Assembly (NCBI GenBank): GCA_036852015.1
Contig: JAANDG010000119.1
Coordinates: 186,001-250,000 of the forward strand
Length of the DNA: 64,000 bases
Source: Pelodera strongyloides
Taxonomy: Eukaryota; Nematoda; Chromadorea; Rhabditida; Rhabditidae
Direction: 5' to 3'
Shown in pieces: positions 31,814 to 44,147 of this stretch; within the stretch, counting starts at the first letter, position 1; each line of letters begins with the position of its first letter. The position numbers and the translations under genes are program-made. The notes beneath the pieces are model-generated. The model saw only the letters and a program-made list of their open reading frames with translations. It was not told the origin of the DNA and ran no database searches.

Positions 31814-34800
31814 TTAAAGTTTTGAAGTATTCATTCTCCAGTCGGGTGGTGGGATAGGTTTTCCAAGGAATTTTGAGAAGAAGTCCAAAGTTCGCGGCCA
31901 CACCTGAATTCCACAGAATTTATAACTTTTTATAAAAAAACTCGAAATTTGTGTGTAATACAGTATTACTTTCACAAACCACGTTTCGTGACACTTTAAA
32001 TTTATGTTTTTTTAAAGAACAATCATTATCCAACCTCTGTTTGATTCTTTCCATGGATGTACTGATCGCCACCATAGTTTAGAATTGTTCCTAAAGAGAA
32101 AAGTTAACACTAGCATAAAATAGAAGAATGACGTCTCTTCTATCTTTATTTGTCTAAAGAAGGCAGGATGCCACGAAAAAGAACACCTAGTAAGTTTCAT
32201 TCACTCACTACCGCCGCGCTCACGACCTGTGCGAAGTCCGATGTGCGACTGTGCGAATTCTGTGCTAATTGTAAGTAAGTCCTGTAGCAACTTGTATGCT
32301 AGTTAACTCGAAATAGTGGCCAGTTTTTGCAACGCATCTCAAGTATCTGTATTTCTAAATATTTATGCAAAGCGGGATTGAATTAGGGTCGGTTTTTATG
32401 CTAATTCATACTCACTTGCATACGATACATGTAGTAATTTGACATACGTACCTACGTTTCAAGAACCGGTCGTTATTTTGCTTTAATAATCTTGACAAAT
32501 AAGACTTACGAGCATATTTAGCGAACACATAAGGCGAGTTGGGCAAGTGCGGCGTGTCAATCAAATGGCCACCGAATACGAGATCACACTCGACGTGAAG
32601 GCCTGCGCCTGAATACTCTTGTTATGTCTGTCGAATCACTGAGGAAACTTGGCCGGACTGCATGTTGGGTATCTGCATGCAATGATATGATTAGTATAAA
32701 AAATCGAAACCAATACAATACGAAGACCACTTGGCATATATACATAGGAAAGCAATTGCCTAACGTACCTTTAAAAAAACCCGCCAATTTTACCGCGTTA
32801 ACTTCGATGAAATCAAGTTCAGTTAGACCATTTGAATTCTCCTACAAATCCGCAACTCACCATGCTTTTCAATCTTCTCTTTCAAGTATTCGTAGGAATA
32901 GAGACTGTTGTACGTCCGATCGTCACGGCTCACCTAATAATAAGAATAATAAGTTTTAAGAGATTTAAGAGTTTCGGGTAGTTTTTTTTTCGGTACTTTT
33001 TCAGTACTGGCGCCCGACGTGAGCCACACATGCGCGAGCAAAACGTTGCTTCAGTTTCGCGCAATCGGCATAGCTAAACGCGACCGAAACGAAAACCACG
33101 AACCACGAATCGAAACGCGACGTCCCCTCCAACAGAAGAATAATCGAATTCTGCGGCTGGAGGAATCTTCATATTTTGGACGACACGCGAAAGACACATG
33201 TAGCCATTTGAGTTATAGAGATCACGATTCATATTGATACTAAATTATTGATAAATTAATAATTAATTGATGCCGATCATATTGATATTGATGGTATCTT
33301 TGATAGGAGCAAATTTTTTGATCACAAAAACGTGTAACATGTAACACATCGTATTCTGGTAACTTCGCTTACTTTACTATTTCTCTGTGAAATATACTGT
33401 TAAACTGTGAATCAAAAAACTGTGAAATAGACTGTGAAGTAAAAAAAACGATCATAGCAAGGTAATGTAGCCAGAAACTGATTTACATTTGCTAATTAAA
33501 TTATAAATTAACTATTCTACAATTAATAAAATTTAAAAATTTAAGACAAACTGTGCTGCTGGAATCAGTTTTCCCTTTTCTTTGAATTGAGTGAATAGGT
33601 CCAAACAATGAGCTCCATTGATGCTGCACACTGCCTTGATCTACAAAAACATGAGTGATATATGTATGGGTAAGCTGTGTCGCATCGGGAAAATTGGCTT
33701 GCAAGCGGCAGCGCTAGGCTTGCGCTCCTGTTTCGCAAGTTTTATGCACATCGCCGCTTGCACGCCGCCTTCCCTCAGCGCGGAGACGTAAAATAGGCAC
33801 GGAAACTATTTTTGCATCGCACGTTCATCATAGTCAAAAACTATATTAGCTGATTAGCTTGTCCAATTTGGTAATATATGCCCTATGCCAAAATTAAAAG
33901 TAAAAACAATCTGCGAACCTTTGGCGTTTTGATTGCAATGTAGTGCACTATAGCACCGCCAAACGAATTTCCCTGGATGCCAATTTTACCGACGTACGGT
34001 AAAGCGGACAACCAGTCAATAGCACCCTAAATTAATTAGAATACGAAGATAGTTGGTTTATCTCGGAAACCGGATTTGAAATCTAGTGGATTAATAAGCC
34101 AGTAGGTCATCAGAATCGTCAAAAACGTTTCATTCCGCTAAGGAAAAAAGTTATCTTTGAAGATTTCCAACAGTTAAGATACAGTACCTGAAAATACTCC
34201 AAATCCACGTCTCTGATTCTCTTGGGCAAGTTCTTATATCCAAGATATGCCAACGATAACACGACGAACCCACTGCTAGCCATCATAGCACCACGGTTCT
34301 CGCGAAGTCCCCCGTTACCACCGAGCATGTCAACTATGGCTGGGAATGGTCCGGAACCTACACATCATATTATCCCAGTATCATAAACTGTACATCATAC
34401 CATACATATTAACTTATCTACAATAACGTGCTCGTTTTTAGTTTTACTCTGTTTCTTATAGGTGTATAGGCCACGGTAGAGCACACGATTTTGATTTGTT
34501 TGCTGAATAAATTGAGGAGAATTAGCAAGGAATACATAGACGTGCACAATATACATTTCACAAACCACGTGCCTCATTTTATGAAAGTGTCTCTAATTTA
34601 TTTTACGTCTATAAGTATTTTTTTTGTTGCAGTCGGAATTTATGAAACTCGTCTACACACAGAGAAAAATGGGCGGGGCTATGGCAACAACACGTATCGA
34701 AACAAGCACAGGGGCAGTGTGCACGGATGGCCGAGTGGTCTAAGGCGCCAGACTCAAGCGATAGCTTCCTGCGAGTTCCGTGGGTTCGGGTCTTCTGGTA

Positions 34801-36396
34801 TGGTAATCCATGCGTGGGTTCGAATCCCACTTCGTGCAAATATTTTTGTATTTTGCCGAGTCATTAACATTATTTAGTTTTGCCAAAGGAATTTTAATGT
34901 AATACAATATTTTAGCCAAATTAACATTTATTTTTTGCCTTGAAATATTCGTATTTCAGCAATAAAGCAATTGATAATTGAAATAGATAATTTCACAGTT
35001 AAATAACCACTAACCCGGCGGTACAAATAATGTCCCGGTCACAGATTTTTCCTCAATTTCTATCCTTTTCACTAAAGGATGTTGGTAACGTTTCAGGAAA
35101 GTGCACGAGTCGAGCACTTCACCGTTTTTGTCACGAATTCTAAAAAAATTATGAACATAAGCAACTTTGATTAAAAACAAAAGAAACAAGAAAGCAGAAC
35201 GACAGGGCCACTGGTATGCCAGGCGCGCGCCAAACGTTTGCGAACGAATATTTTCCGTGTTTTTCATGTGCGGTCTAAAAGCTGCGAGAAGCGTGTGTGC
35301 AGCACCTTTTTATGTCCGCCCACCAGCTAAAGTATTTTTTCATGTTGTTTATGACTTCATAAATAAGTTTACTATTTTAGATTAACAATAAAAAATCGAA
35401 ACAAATATAAATACAAACTGCAGTGTATAGTTGTACGGGAAAGGTGGTGAAGCGGGTACATACGAGCCTTCCCTTACATCAGAACCTGGTTCCATAGACT
35501 GGAATAGGCCTTCGGGGTTACGTTCTAAAACATTATTTTTTTAATTATTTATATATGTTTCTTCGTCTGTTTACAAATTATCAGCAAACAAAGTGGTGCT
35601 TACAGAGATAAGCTAGTTGAATCCAAATTTTGAAACATTTTGAAACTTCTAGTTCATATTTCAATGTGTATATCAAACCACAATATCAGGCTTTATTCCC
35701 AGACAAATTGCTTGGAATACCAAGCCTAAACTTTCACAAATATGTTCGTTCAATCAATAAATACATATATATGTTGGCGAAACCAAACGAACAAAGCGTA
35801 GACATTTGGTTAGCTTTTTGTAGAGTATGTGAAACACAACGCTTTGTATACCACGCTGTGTACGGCTATTGGATTGTGGCTAGACGCTGGACGCGCGAAA
35901 GCGTAGGATAGACGGATAGAAAATAATTCTTAGCATATTCTTAGGTCAACCGATCATTTTTATTGAGTTTATTATTGAATCTTCACAAATCATTTTTTTT
36001 GTAGCTGCAGACCGCAACTCAATTGGCCGCTTTTTGTGGCCGCTAGCTTTTCCTATAGAATTAAGAATTAACTACATTAATCATAATCATAGATCTTTTC
36101 TTTTTTAGCCTTGTTGTAACACTAAGTAATCGAAAAATGAATAAATCGTTAAAATACAAATCAATGTTTCCGAAAATAAAGAAGAATTTTACCTGCGTAG
36201 GTGCCCTGAATCGGGCAATCTCTATGCACATCTATTGTTCCATCATTTGATGAAATAAAGTTGGCCCACGATAAATGGGTGCCATTTGGATGCTTGAACC
36301 TAAAAGAATAGTACAAATTTATTGAAGATGGGGCACACACACACACGCACACACCCACACATAGAAACACACACACACACACACACCCACACACAG

Positions 36397-36430
<34 letters not shown>

Positions 36431-36649
36431 ACACCCTGACACACACGCACACAAGGATATAATATATACTGGATGTACTATATCTTCCAAGACTCAATTA
36501 GTTTGTTTATTGACTAAACCACAGTCGACAATAGACCATACCACATACCACATGTAAAGTTGATACTTTGTCCCAGGTTTGAGATTTTGTGCACGAATAG
36601 TAATGATTTCAGTCATTAGTGAATCTTTTGGCTCCACAATCAAAGACAT
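31814..36649 (-). CDS. BAAT / acyl-CoA thioesterase family enzyme
   Basis: Twelve exons on the minus strand: 36649-36549, 36299-36193, 35524-35464, 35139-35015, 34357-34188, 34026-33919, 33640-33552, 33239-33134, 32933-32861, 32608-32510, 32090-32035 and 31903-31814, 394 residues, close to the family's usual 420. All phases agree. The N-terminal beta-sandwich is followed by TGTLFVPPG and a hydrolase core with [11 protein letters not shown]. The nucleophile is Ser209 in GNSFGG, with Asp293/294 and His328 (GGHLIDTP) as the other triad candidates. Serine rather than cysteine at the nucleophile favours acyl-CoA thioesterase over bile-acid amidation, though substrate cannot be read. There is no clear C-terminal peroxisomal tripeptide (ends TSKL, weakly SKL-like). 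CTTCCAG at 36661 is a likely trans-splice site. The donor at 33134 (GTTGGA) is weak. Confidence 0.85.
32303..32485. mobile_element. MITE, TTAAAGCGAAAT family, degraded, in BAAT intron
   Basis: TTAACTCGAAATAGTGGCC on the left and GGTCGTTATTTTGCTTTAA on the right are decayed TIRs. It lies between exons 10 and 11. Confidence 0.65.
34720..34839 (+). tRNA. trnL-CAA: tRNA-Leu (anticodon CAA), intron-containing
   Basis: The acceptor stem TGCACGG pairs with TCGTGCA (34832-34838, one G-T), discriminator A at 34839. The anticodon stem CCAGA (34748-34752) pairs with TCTGG (34794-34798), with anticodon CAA at 34755-34757. An intron of about 34 bases (34759-34792) follows position 37, as expected for eukaryotic tRNA-Leu(CAA). 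A long variable arm (TATGG...CCATG) and T arm GTGGG-TTCGAAT-CCCAC complete a class II tRNA. The gene lies on the opposite strand inside the BAAT intron 34358-35014. Confidence 0.93.
36330..36452 (+). repeat. CA microsatellite in BAAT first intron
   Basis: Interrupted (CA)n with GACAC and GAAAC variants. The Cys/Val open frames across it are artefacts of the repeat. Confidence 0.9.
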
Positions 36650-38289
36650 GATGATTGAAGCTGGAAGGAAGGACTTATTTTGAAAAAGCACAAGCGAACG
36701 AAAAAAAAAAAAAATTCTAGATAATATTAGAGAGGGATATTAGATAGCTCTAAGAAACGCGTACCCGGTCACTCGCATCCCACCCATTTAAATAGAAAAT
36801 TGGTGGGCGCTGTTGCTCCAGAGGCCATATCCACCACTCCGATTCCTTTGGGGAAATATTCCCTGGCGACAGAAAATAAACCTTCTAATGTGAGCCACGC
36901 AGGGAAAAAGATGGGCAGTTCCCCACGGGGAATTGAGTGGTGAATATGGCCTCAGGAGTGCACCACTACAGAACAGAACATAAAACTATCTAACTGATAA
37001 AACAGTAATGTTAATAATTCAATAAGTTGCTGACAAATGTTATCAAACACCGCGAATTTGTGCAAACTAAAGCTTTTAGAACCGGTCTATTTCAATTTAA
37101 AACAACGGAAACAGGTTGATTTGGAAACTGTCTCGGAAAAAGATTACCAAAAAAGTGATCGGCGTGCGCGATCAACAAGCTTGAAACAATGAGAGATGTG
37201 TGTTTTAGGAATGTAAAGCGAGTGAGAAAGCAACTGGACGCCTAATTGCTCGTCAACTAGCAACTACCGTCAATTATCAATTACCTAACACTGCAGCGAA
37301 AACGGTGAATGTGCACACTGAACCATTGGGCCATTGGACCTTGAACCATTGGACCTACTCAATCGATCAATATCTCACTGGCGTGAAATAAATGTGGGAG
37401 CTAAAGTAGGTGTGCCGCCTACCGATGGCGAGCACTATTTGAACTGCAATAGCTCAACGATGACAACACAATGCCCAAATCTATTTATTGACACACAAAT
37501 AAGACAACGACAACAAATAGGACAATGATGGGCTTGGATTCTTCTAATCCAAAACAGGGAAAGCCGGGGACTCTTCACGACTCTGCCAGCCAACAATTCC
37601 CAGGCGCCAGGGGATCAACCACTCTGCGACGCACAAACAGCCACACACGAAGTCCACACGTTAGCCGCTGGGGCTCAGCCGTAGAGACAGTTTTGGGACG
37701 GTCTGCCAACCGTATCAGAGTTAACCGATCTGACCACCGTATGCAAGGGCGAGTGAAGCGCGGACTGCCAACCGCAAGGTTTTAACCGGACCTTATACCG
37801 TATGCTGGAGAATCAGATCAGGCTCCTAACCTCAAGTATAGGCCGAAGCTTCTACTCTAGGCGTTGCCATACTCTCTAGTTTAAGTCAAGGGTATTTATA
37901 CATAAGTTGTCATTATAATAAAGTAGTTAATTCCTGTTATTGGGTAAACAGCGACATTAGTAGACATTAGTAATAAACTCTGTTCTAGAATACGTTTCTT
38001 AGATAATTCTCTATATTTCTCCAGTTGCAACGTATAGTTGCAACAAGCACTTTCTTTTTGCAGCGCACCGGAAAAATCCTTCGCGGCACACCGTAGAAGT
38101 CTAGCGTTGCACGTAAAAAGGCTAGAGATGTACCTTTGATTTACAAATAGCTTCTCCTCATTGTGCAACATCATCTTCCGAGTTACGATCACATCCAAAT
38201 TAGCATATTAAAAATCATAAAAAAGACCAATTTCGATGGAATCTCATATTTTCTACGATGTCTTTTTCTAATTCTCAAGCAGAATTTTC
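36650..38289. other. Intergenic stretch between divergent genes
   Basis: This is the shared upstream region of the BAAT gene (minus) and the lysine-rich secreted gene (plus). It has an inverted repeat at about 36820-36965 (GGCCATATCCACCACTCC / GAGTGGTGAATATGGCC). A GC-richer stretch at 37310-37800 has open frames but no domain or splice support; it may be repeat-derived. Confidence 0.45.
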
Positions 38290-40876
38290 ATGGTCATATC
38301 TCTCAAACACTGTGTTCAGTGAGTTTTTAACTTTTAAACTTATAAATGTTTAAAAACTTTGCAGTCAATCATTAACAATACAAGAATTTTGTTAAATTAT
38401 ACAATAAATAAATCATTTCAGCCGTGATTTCCAGTGTATTTCTATTGGTTCCTTTACTAATCTTTCAATGTGGTGGTAAACCGACAAAAATAAAGAGTAA
38501 GGAGGCGGACAAGAAAAATGTGAGGGTTTTTGGCTAAAGGTTTATCCAAGTAACACGAATTGTCGAATCATGATATTATGCAAATTTTTGATGCTTCATC
38601 GCTAGAAAAAAATGTCGGATTATTACTTACAAAAAAAGAAACATGAAAAAGTAACGTACCTTTTTTGTATCCTTCTCCGACATTTTATTTGGCGTGATTC
38701 GAAAGTTCGAATCATAAATTCGAAAATCCGTATTCATAGAGTATTTATGTTAAGTTTTCGCGCACTTTCGCATGCGAAAGTATCATCCATGTTATTGCAG
38801 TTTTCATAGTGGGAAACTACTCGAATTTTACATACAGTAAGAAATTTACATACACCTGCGGCGTGTTTTGCATACACCTAATGTAAAACTGCACGAAAAT
38901 GGAAAAGTCAACTTGGATGGTACTTTCGCGGCGAATTCGCGCGAAAGTGTAACATAAATACTCTATGATCCGAAATACACCCGGGATTCTAAAAGCAATG
39001 TTTTATTCTTCAATAATTAATAATTAACAATTCTTCAGCAAAAAGCAGTCGCTCCTCCAGAACCACAGGACGTTCAGAGTTATTTGAAGGGAAAATCGTT
39101 CGGCGCAGCCACACAAATAGAGGTCGGGGACAACTTGTACATAAGATTCAGTGAAAAGAAAAAATTCCAGTGCATGGTAAAGAAAAACCACGTAAATGAA
39201 GTTTCGTCAACTTGTATTTCACTACCTCAGATAGAACAGAAACGGAGTCTTATATAATGCGTAGAAGAAATCATAAAATAAAGAAGTCTCTGTTTTAACG
39301 TCGCTGGTACGTCAAAATGTGTTGTGTGGCAGCGTTGATGATATGAGAGTCCTTATTAGTCCGTAACGTCCGTCTGGTACATACCGTAACTTCTAAATGG
39401 TTACTTAATTCATATTTCCTTCAGGTCGTCAAAATCTTCGATTGTGAGGACACTGGAGCAGAAGCACGTATACGACACGTAAAGGTACAACTTCAAGAAT
39501 TTCAGGGAATGCGTTAATCGTTGATTTTATGAATATTACTGAGCCACTCCTTAGAGGTTTTTGGCCAATCTTTGGTTTATACAAGCAACCCGAATTATGC
39601 GAATGCAAACTTCACCCTATTGCATCCACTATAGTAAATGAACAAGTTTCCATTTATATAACAGTTCTATATTCAGCAAGAATGGTTCCCACAATTGAAA
39701 CTGCAAAAGTTACGTGTCACGAACGACACGCATAAGGTATGTCCCCTTTTCTGGCCTCTCCAATTTCATAGGCCAAAACAAACCAATCATAAAATGTATT
39801 AATTCCAAAAGAAAATACGTTAACCATTCAGGATTTCTTAAAATAGAATGGTGGACCGATTAAACACAAAGCGCCGCCTGAAAAGGAGAAATCTGTTCAC
39901 AAAAAGTAGGCGGTTTACTTTTATGTTTGCCAGTTTCCTATGGAAACTTACAGATGGGTCGCGCGTGTCGCACGTTTCATGCTCATTTCTCTACAAACAC
40001 TACTGAAAAAAAGAAAATTAGTGTCACGAGAGCTGTTTCTGCTTTCCAACAACGACTGGCGCACCATGCCAATACCTGCATCTAAACTAGTGGTGCTCCT
40101 AACATTACCTCCTTTGCATGGAGATACGGATGCAATCACGTTGATGTATGGATGTATCCCTATCTTTTCATAGCCTTCCATGATACTTATATTCGTTTCA
40201 GAACGGCCGCTCCAAAAGTGACCTTTAGCAATATTTGTCCGTCGTTCATTATTTATGGAATGGACAAGTGTAGAGGGGAAGACGAAGACGAAAATACGGT
40301 ATTTATCTATTTTTTGGTTTTTTTGGAATTTGGAATTAGACTTGCTTTACTCGAGTGTTGTGTATCCTTATGTTATCTACGCTATGTTTAGTTGGATGAC
40401 ACAAACTCCGCTGAAGGAAACAAATTGGAAAAGAAAATCGATCAAGTATTGGCTGGTACCGAGGCTCAACAACCGGACAAACCACCAGGTAGGATACCTT
40501 CCAGCTCAATAAATCGGAACAAAATAATTAATTATTGATGATGATTTTAAAATTTTACGATGGAAGGTACTTCTAAGAGTTATTTGGGGTAACTCCTACA
40601 CTCCCATATACAATTGCTCAAAGTTATAGGCATGTAATAGTAAGTTCAAGTTTGCTGTGCTCGAGGAAAATCATTCATTTCTTAGTTCACTGTAGCTGAT
40701 ACTTTGGTCAAATATTGCCAATATTACACTCGGCTTCTTTAAAAGTTTAATTTTCAGGCTCTCCGGGTACAGACGACGAGAAAGGAAAGACAAAATCGGC
40801 GGATAAAACAAAGTCTCCCGATACTTCAAGATCAGGAGAGAAAACGAAATCACCAGAGACCAAGTCATCCAAATAA
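38290..40876 (+). CDS. Small secreted lysine-rich protein, unrecognised family
   Basis: Nine phase-consistent exons: 38290-38318, 38435-38519, 39039-39176, 39425-39484, 39677-39736, 39847-39905, 40202-40298, 40392-40488 and 40758-40876, 247 residues. Residues 1-20 (MVISLKHCVH then VFLLVPLLIF) form a signal peptide. A charged segment follows, then a compact region with DNLYIRFSEKKKFQC, VVKIFDCEDTGAEAR and SNICPSFIIYGMDKC, and a disordered Lys/Ser/Thr/Pro tail with KTKSP-type repeats ending at the TAA at 40874. Four cysteines in the middle suggest disulphides. Several introns use GTGAGT or GTATGT donors and TTCAG acceptors. CAAGCAG at 38282, 7 bases before the ATG, may be a trans-splice site. 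I do not recognise the family; a nematode-restricted gene is likely. Confidence 0.72.
38735..38967. mobile_element. Fold-back MITE, CATAGAGTATTTATG ends
   Basis: CATAGAGTATTTATGTTA and its complement delimit it, with GCGCACTTTCGC arms. It lies in the second intron of the lysine-rich gene. A fragment occurs near 2790. Confidence 0.75.
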
Positions 40877-41205
40877 TCTTATTATATAAAGGAGAAGAGT
40901 TTGTCACGGGTTTGTTTTTATGTGCACAACGAAATCCCTTCATAAAGAAAATTCTTCGATCGAAAGAGCATACAAAATCTTTGTGGCTGGCGAGATTCGA
41001 ACCCACATCAGCGCACAACCTCTCGATTTACAGTCCAACGCTCTACCGGTTGAGCTATGCTAGCTTATCGTAAGGGTAACAATCTGCTCTACATAAGCAC
41101 CTTCAATGGCAAATTTGCATGGTACGATTAGTCGAATGGAGATACAGACTTATATTGTACGTTTCCGCAATCATAAATGATTCTGTAGAAGTGTGAGTGT
41201 TTTAA
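40877..41205 (+). mobile_element. Helitron-like 5' end abutting a stop codon
   Basis: TCTTATTATATAAAGGAG begins on the base after the TAA stop of the lysine-rich gene, with A before it as Helitrons require. A tRNA-like stretch follows at 40981-41062 (minus; TAGCTCAACCGGTAGAGC and GGTTCGAATCT) without a paired acceptor stem. The matching 3' end is unclear. Confidence 0.4.
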
Positions 41206-41232
41206 CTAGGCAATCGGCCGAAGGCCGATTCC
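41206..41232 (-). mobile_element. Helitron-like 3' terminus
   Basis: On the minus strand an 8-bp hairpin AATCGGCC-TTC-GGCCGATT is followed by GC and CTAG, then T. This is a textbook Helitron end. Its 5' partner was not located. Confidence 0.4.
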
Positions 41233-41460
41233 TCCAGTCGGAGAAGAGCCCGTAGGGTTCTTCGAACGGCTGGTAAAATATATTTAAATAAAAACCATTA
41301 TGCATAGATTTGTTTATCTTGAATGCATCGTCACCTTTTGGTAATACAAACAAAATAAAGGTATGAGAATTGAAGTTCGTTCATCATCGAGTCACGGTCG
41401 TAGCTTACGTAGATTTACGCATATCATTAGGGACGTCCTCATCAAGCCAGAAGAAATATT

Positions 41461-41684
41461 CTTATTATATAAAGGAGAAGCTAGAATATCTAAAGGATAT
41501 AAAAGGAGAATCGGAGCGCGGTCTTGAGCAAGCGAAATCGAATCTTATTGTATTATTTTTTCCATATATGTTACAAACGTTTCACATGAGTGTGATCATT
41601 GTTCCTGCATTTAAACCTTGACGCATTGGAAAGCCCTGAGGCGACGTTCCAATTTCCTTTGTTAGCGCGATAGCGCTAACATAG
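41461..41684 (+). mobile_element. Helitron-like element, 224 bp
   Basis: It starts TCTTATTATATAAAGGAG and ends with the hairpin GTTAGCGC-GATA-GCGCTAAC followed by ATAG and T (C of CTRR changed). Its length matches the 228-bp copy at 47996. Confidence 0.5.
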
Positions 41685-41943
41685 TTTGGGTTTGATCCGA
41701 TAGCCCTTTTTTCCAGTTTTCTTATTTATGGTTTAGTTACGTGCGAATTGAGCAAGAGACAACTGGGCCAGAACAGCAGCTGCACGACTTTATGAAGTTG
41801 AAGAGACATGGCACATGGGTTTCAACTCTAAGGCTCAGTTTTGTCATTTGTAGATTGTAAAATTCATTTACGACGATGTTCGATTCAAACAGCTGAGTTC
41901 TAGATATGTAGTAGCCTGTGGTTTTTTGCAATTCAATGTATTT

Positions 41944-44147
41944 GCCTCCGGAGACGTTTTGAATTTTCAATAGCCTCCAGAGACGTTTTGAATTGTAATA
42001 GCCTCCGGAGATGTGCTAAATTGTAGTAGCCTCTGGATATGTTTTAAATTCACAATATCTTCCGGAGACGTTTTTAATTGTAATAGCCTCCGGAGATGTG
42101 CTAAATTGTAGTAGCCTCCGGAGACGTTTTGAATTTTCAATAGCCTCCAGAGACGTTTTGAATTGTAATAGCCTCCGGAGATGTGCTAAATTGTAGTAGC
42201 CTCTTTATATGTTTTAAATTAACAATATCTTCCGGAGACGTTTTGAATTGCAATAGCCTCCGGAGATGTGCTAAATTGTAGTAGCCTCCGGAGACCTTTT
42301 GAATTTTCAATAGCCTCCAGAGACGTTTTGAATTGTAATAGCCTCCGGAGATGTGCTAAATTGTAGTAGCCTCTGGATATGTTTTAAATTCACAATATCT
42401 TCCGGAGACGTTTTTAATTGTAATAGTCTCCGGAGATGTGCTAAATTGTAGTAGCCTCCGGAGACGTTTTGAATTTTCAATAGCCTCCAGAGACGTTTTG
42501 AATTGTAATAGCCTCCGGAGATGTGCTAAATTGTAGTAGCCTCTTTATATGTTTTAAATTAACAATATCTTCCGGAGACGTTTTGAATTGCAATAGCCTC
42601 CGGAGATGTGCTAAATTGTAGTAGCCTCCGGAGACGTTTTGAATTTTCAATAGCCTCCAGAGACGTTTTGAATTGTAATAGCCTCCGGAGATGTGCTAAA
42701 TTGTAGTAGCCTCCGGATATGTTTTAAATTAACAATATCTTCCGGAGACGTTTTGAATTGTAATAGCCTCCGGAGATGTGCTAAATTGTAGTAGCCTCCG
42801 GAGACGTTTTGAATTTTCAATAGCCTCCAGAGACGTTTTGAATTGTAATAGCCTCCGGAGATGTGCTAAATTGTACTAGCCTCTTTATATGTTTTAAATT
42901 AACAATATCTTCCGGAGACGTTTTGAATTGCAATAGCCTCCGGAGATGTGCTAAATTGTAGTAGCCTCCGGAGACGTTTTGAATTTTCAATAGCCTCCAA
43001 AGACGTTTTGAATTGTAATAGCCTCCGGAGATGTGCTAAATTGTAGTAGCCTCTGGATATGTTTTAAATTCACAATATCTTCCGGAGACGTTTTTAATTG
43101 TAATAGCCTCCGGAGATGTGCTAAATTGTAGTAGCCTCCGGAGACGTTTTGAATTTTCAATAGCCTCCAGAGACGTTTTGAATTGTAATAGCCTCCGGAG
43201 ATGTGCTAAATTGTAGTAGCCTCTTTATATGTTTTAAATTAACAATATCTTCCGGAGACGTTTTGAATTGCAATAGCCTCCGGAGATGTGCTAAATTGTA
43301 GTAGCCTCCGGAGACCTTTTGAATTTTCAATAGCCTCCAGAGACGTTTTGAATTGTAATAGCCTCCGGAGATGTGCTAAATTGTAGTAGCCTCTGGATAT
43401 GTTTTAAATTCACAATATCTTCCGGAGACGTTTTTAATTGTAATAGCCTCCGGAGATGTGCTAAATTGTAGTAGCCTCCGGAGACGTTTTGAATTTTCAA
43501 TAGCCTCCAGAGTCGTTTTGAATTGTAATAGCCTCCGGAGATGTGCTAAATTGTAGTAGCCTCTTTATATGTTTTAAATTAACAATATCTTCCGGAGACG
43601 TTTTGAATTGCAATAGCCTCCGGAGATGTGCTAAATTGTAGTAGCCTCCGGAGACGTTTTGAATTTTCAATAGCCTCCAAAGACGTTTTGAATTGTAATA
43701 GCCTCCGGAGATGTGCTAAATTGTAGTAGCCTCTGGATATGTTTTAAATTCAAAATATCTTCCGGAGACGTTTTGAACTGCAATAGCCTCCGGAGATGTG
43801 CTAAATTGTAGTAGCCTCCGGAGACCTTTTGAATTTTCAATAGCCTCCAGAGACGTTTTGAATTGTAATAGCCTCCGGAGATGTGCTAAATTGTAGTAGC
43901 CTCTGGATATGTTTTAAATTCACAATATCTTCCGGAGACGTTTTTAATTGTAATAGCCTCCGGAGATGTGCTAAATTGTAGTAGCCTCCGGAGACGTTTT
44001 GAATTTTCAATAGCCTCCAGAGACGTTTTGAATTGTAATAGCCTCCGGAGATGTGCTAAATTGTAGTAGCCTCTTTATATGTTTTAAATTAACAATATCT
44101 TCCGGAGACGTTTTGAATTGCAATAGCCTCCGGAGATGTGCTAAATT
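41944..44147 (+). repeat. Satellite, 170-bp higher-order repeat, left block
   Basis: Subunits of about 28 bp (TAGCCTCCGGAGACGTTTTG and variants) are ordered in six types to give a 170-bp unit repeated about 13 times. Many successive units alternate between a form with CTCTGGATATG...CACAATATC...TTTTTAATTG and a form with CTCTTTATATG...AACAATATC...TTTTGAATTG, so the true period is often 340 bp. 170 is not a multiple of three, so open frames here are incidental. Confidence 0.93.

Noticed and set aside
33005..33025. TGGCGCCCGACGTGAGCC, like a retroviral tRNA-Lys primer-binding site
   Set aside because: It lies in a BAAT intron with no LTR pair, gag or pol around it.
36161..36497. Cys/Val-rich open frames
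   Set aside because: They read through the CA microsatellite; only the part at 36193-36299 is a real BAAT exon.
40981..41062. tRNA-Tyr-like sequence (minus strand, GTA-like anticodon)
   Set aside because: A and B boxes are present but the acceptor stem has several mismatches and the arms do not pair; a pseudo-tRNA inside a Helitron-like region.
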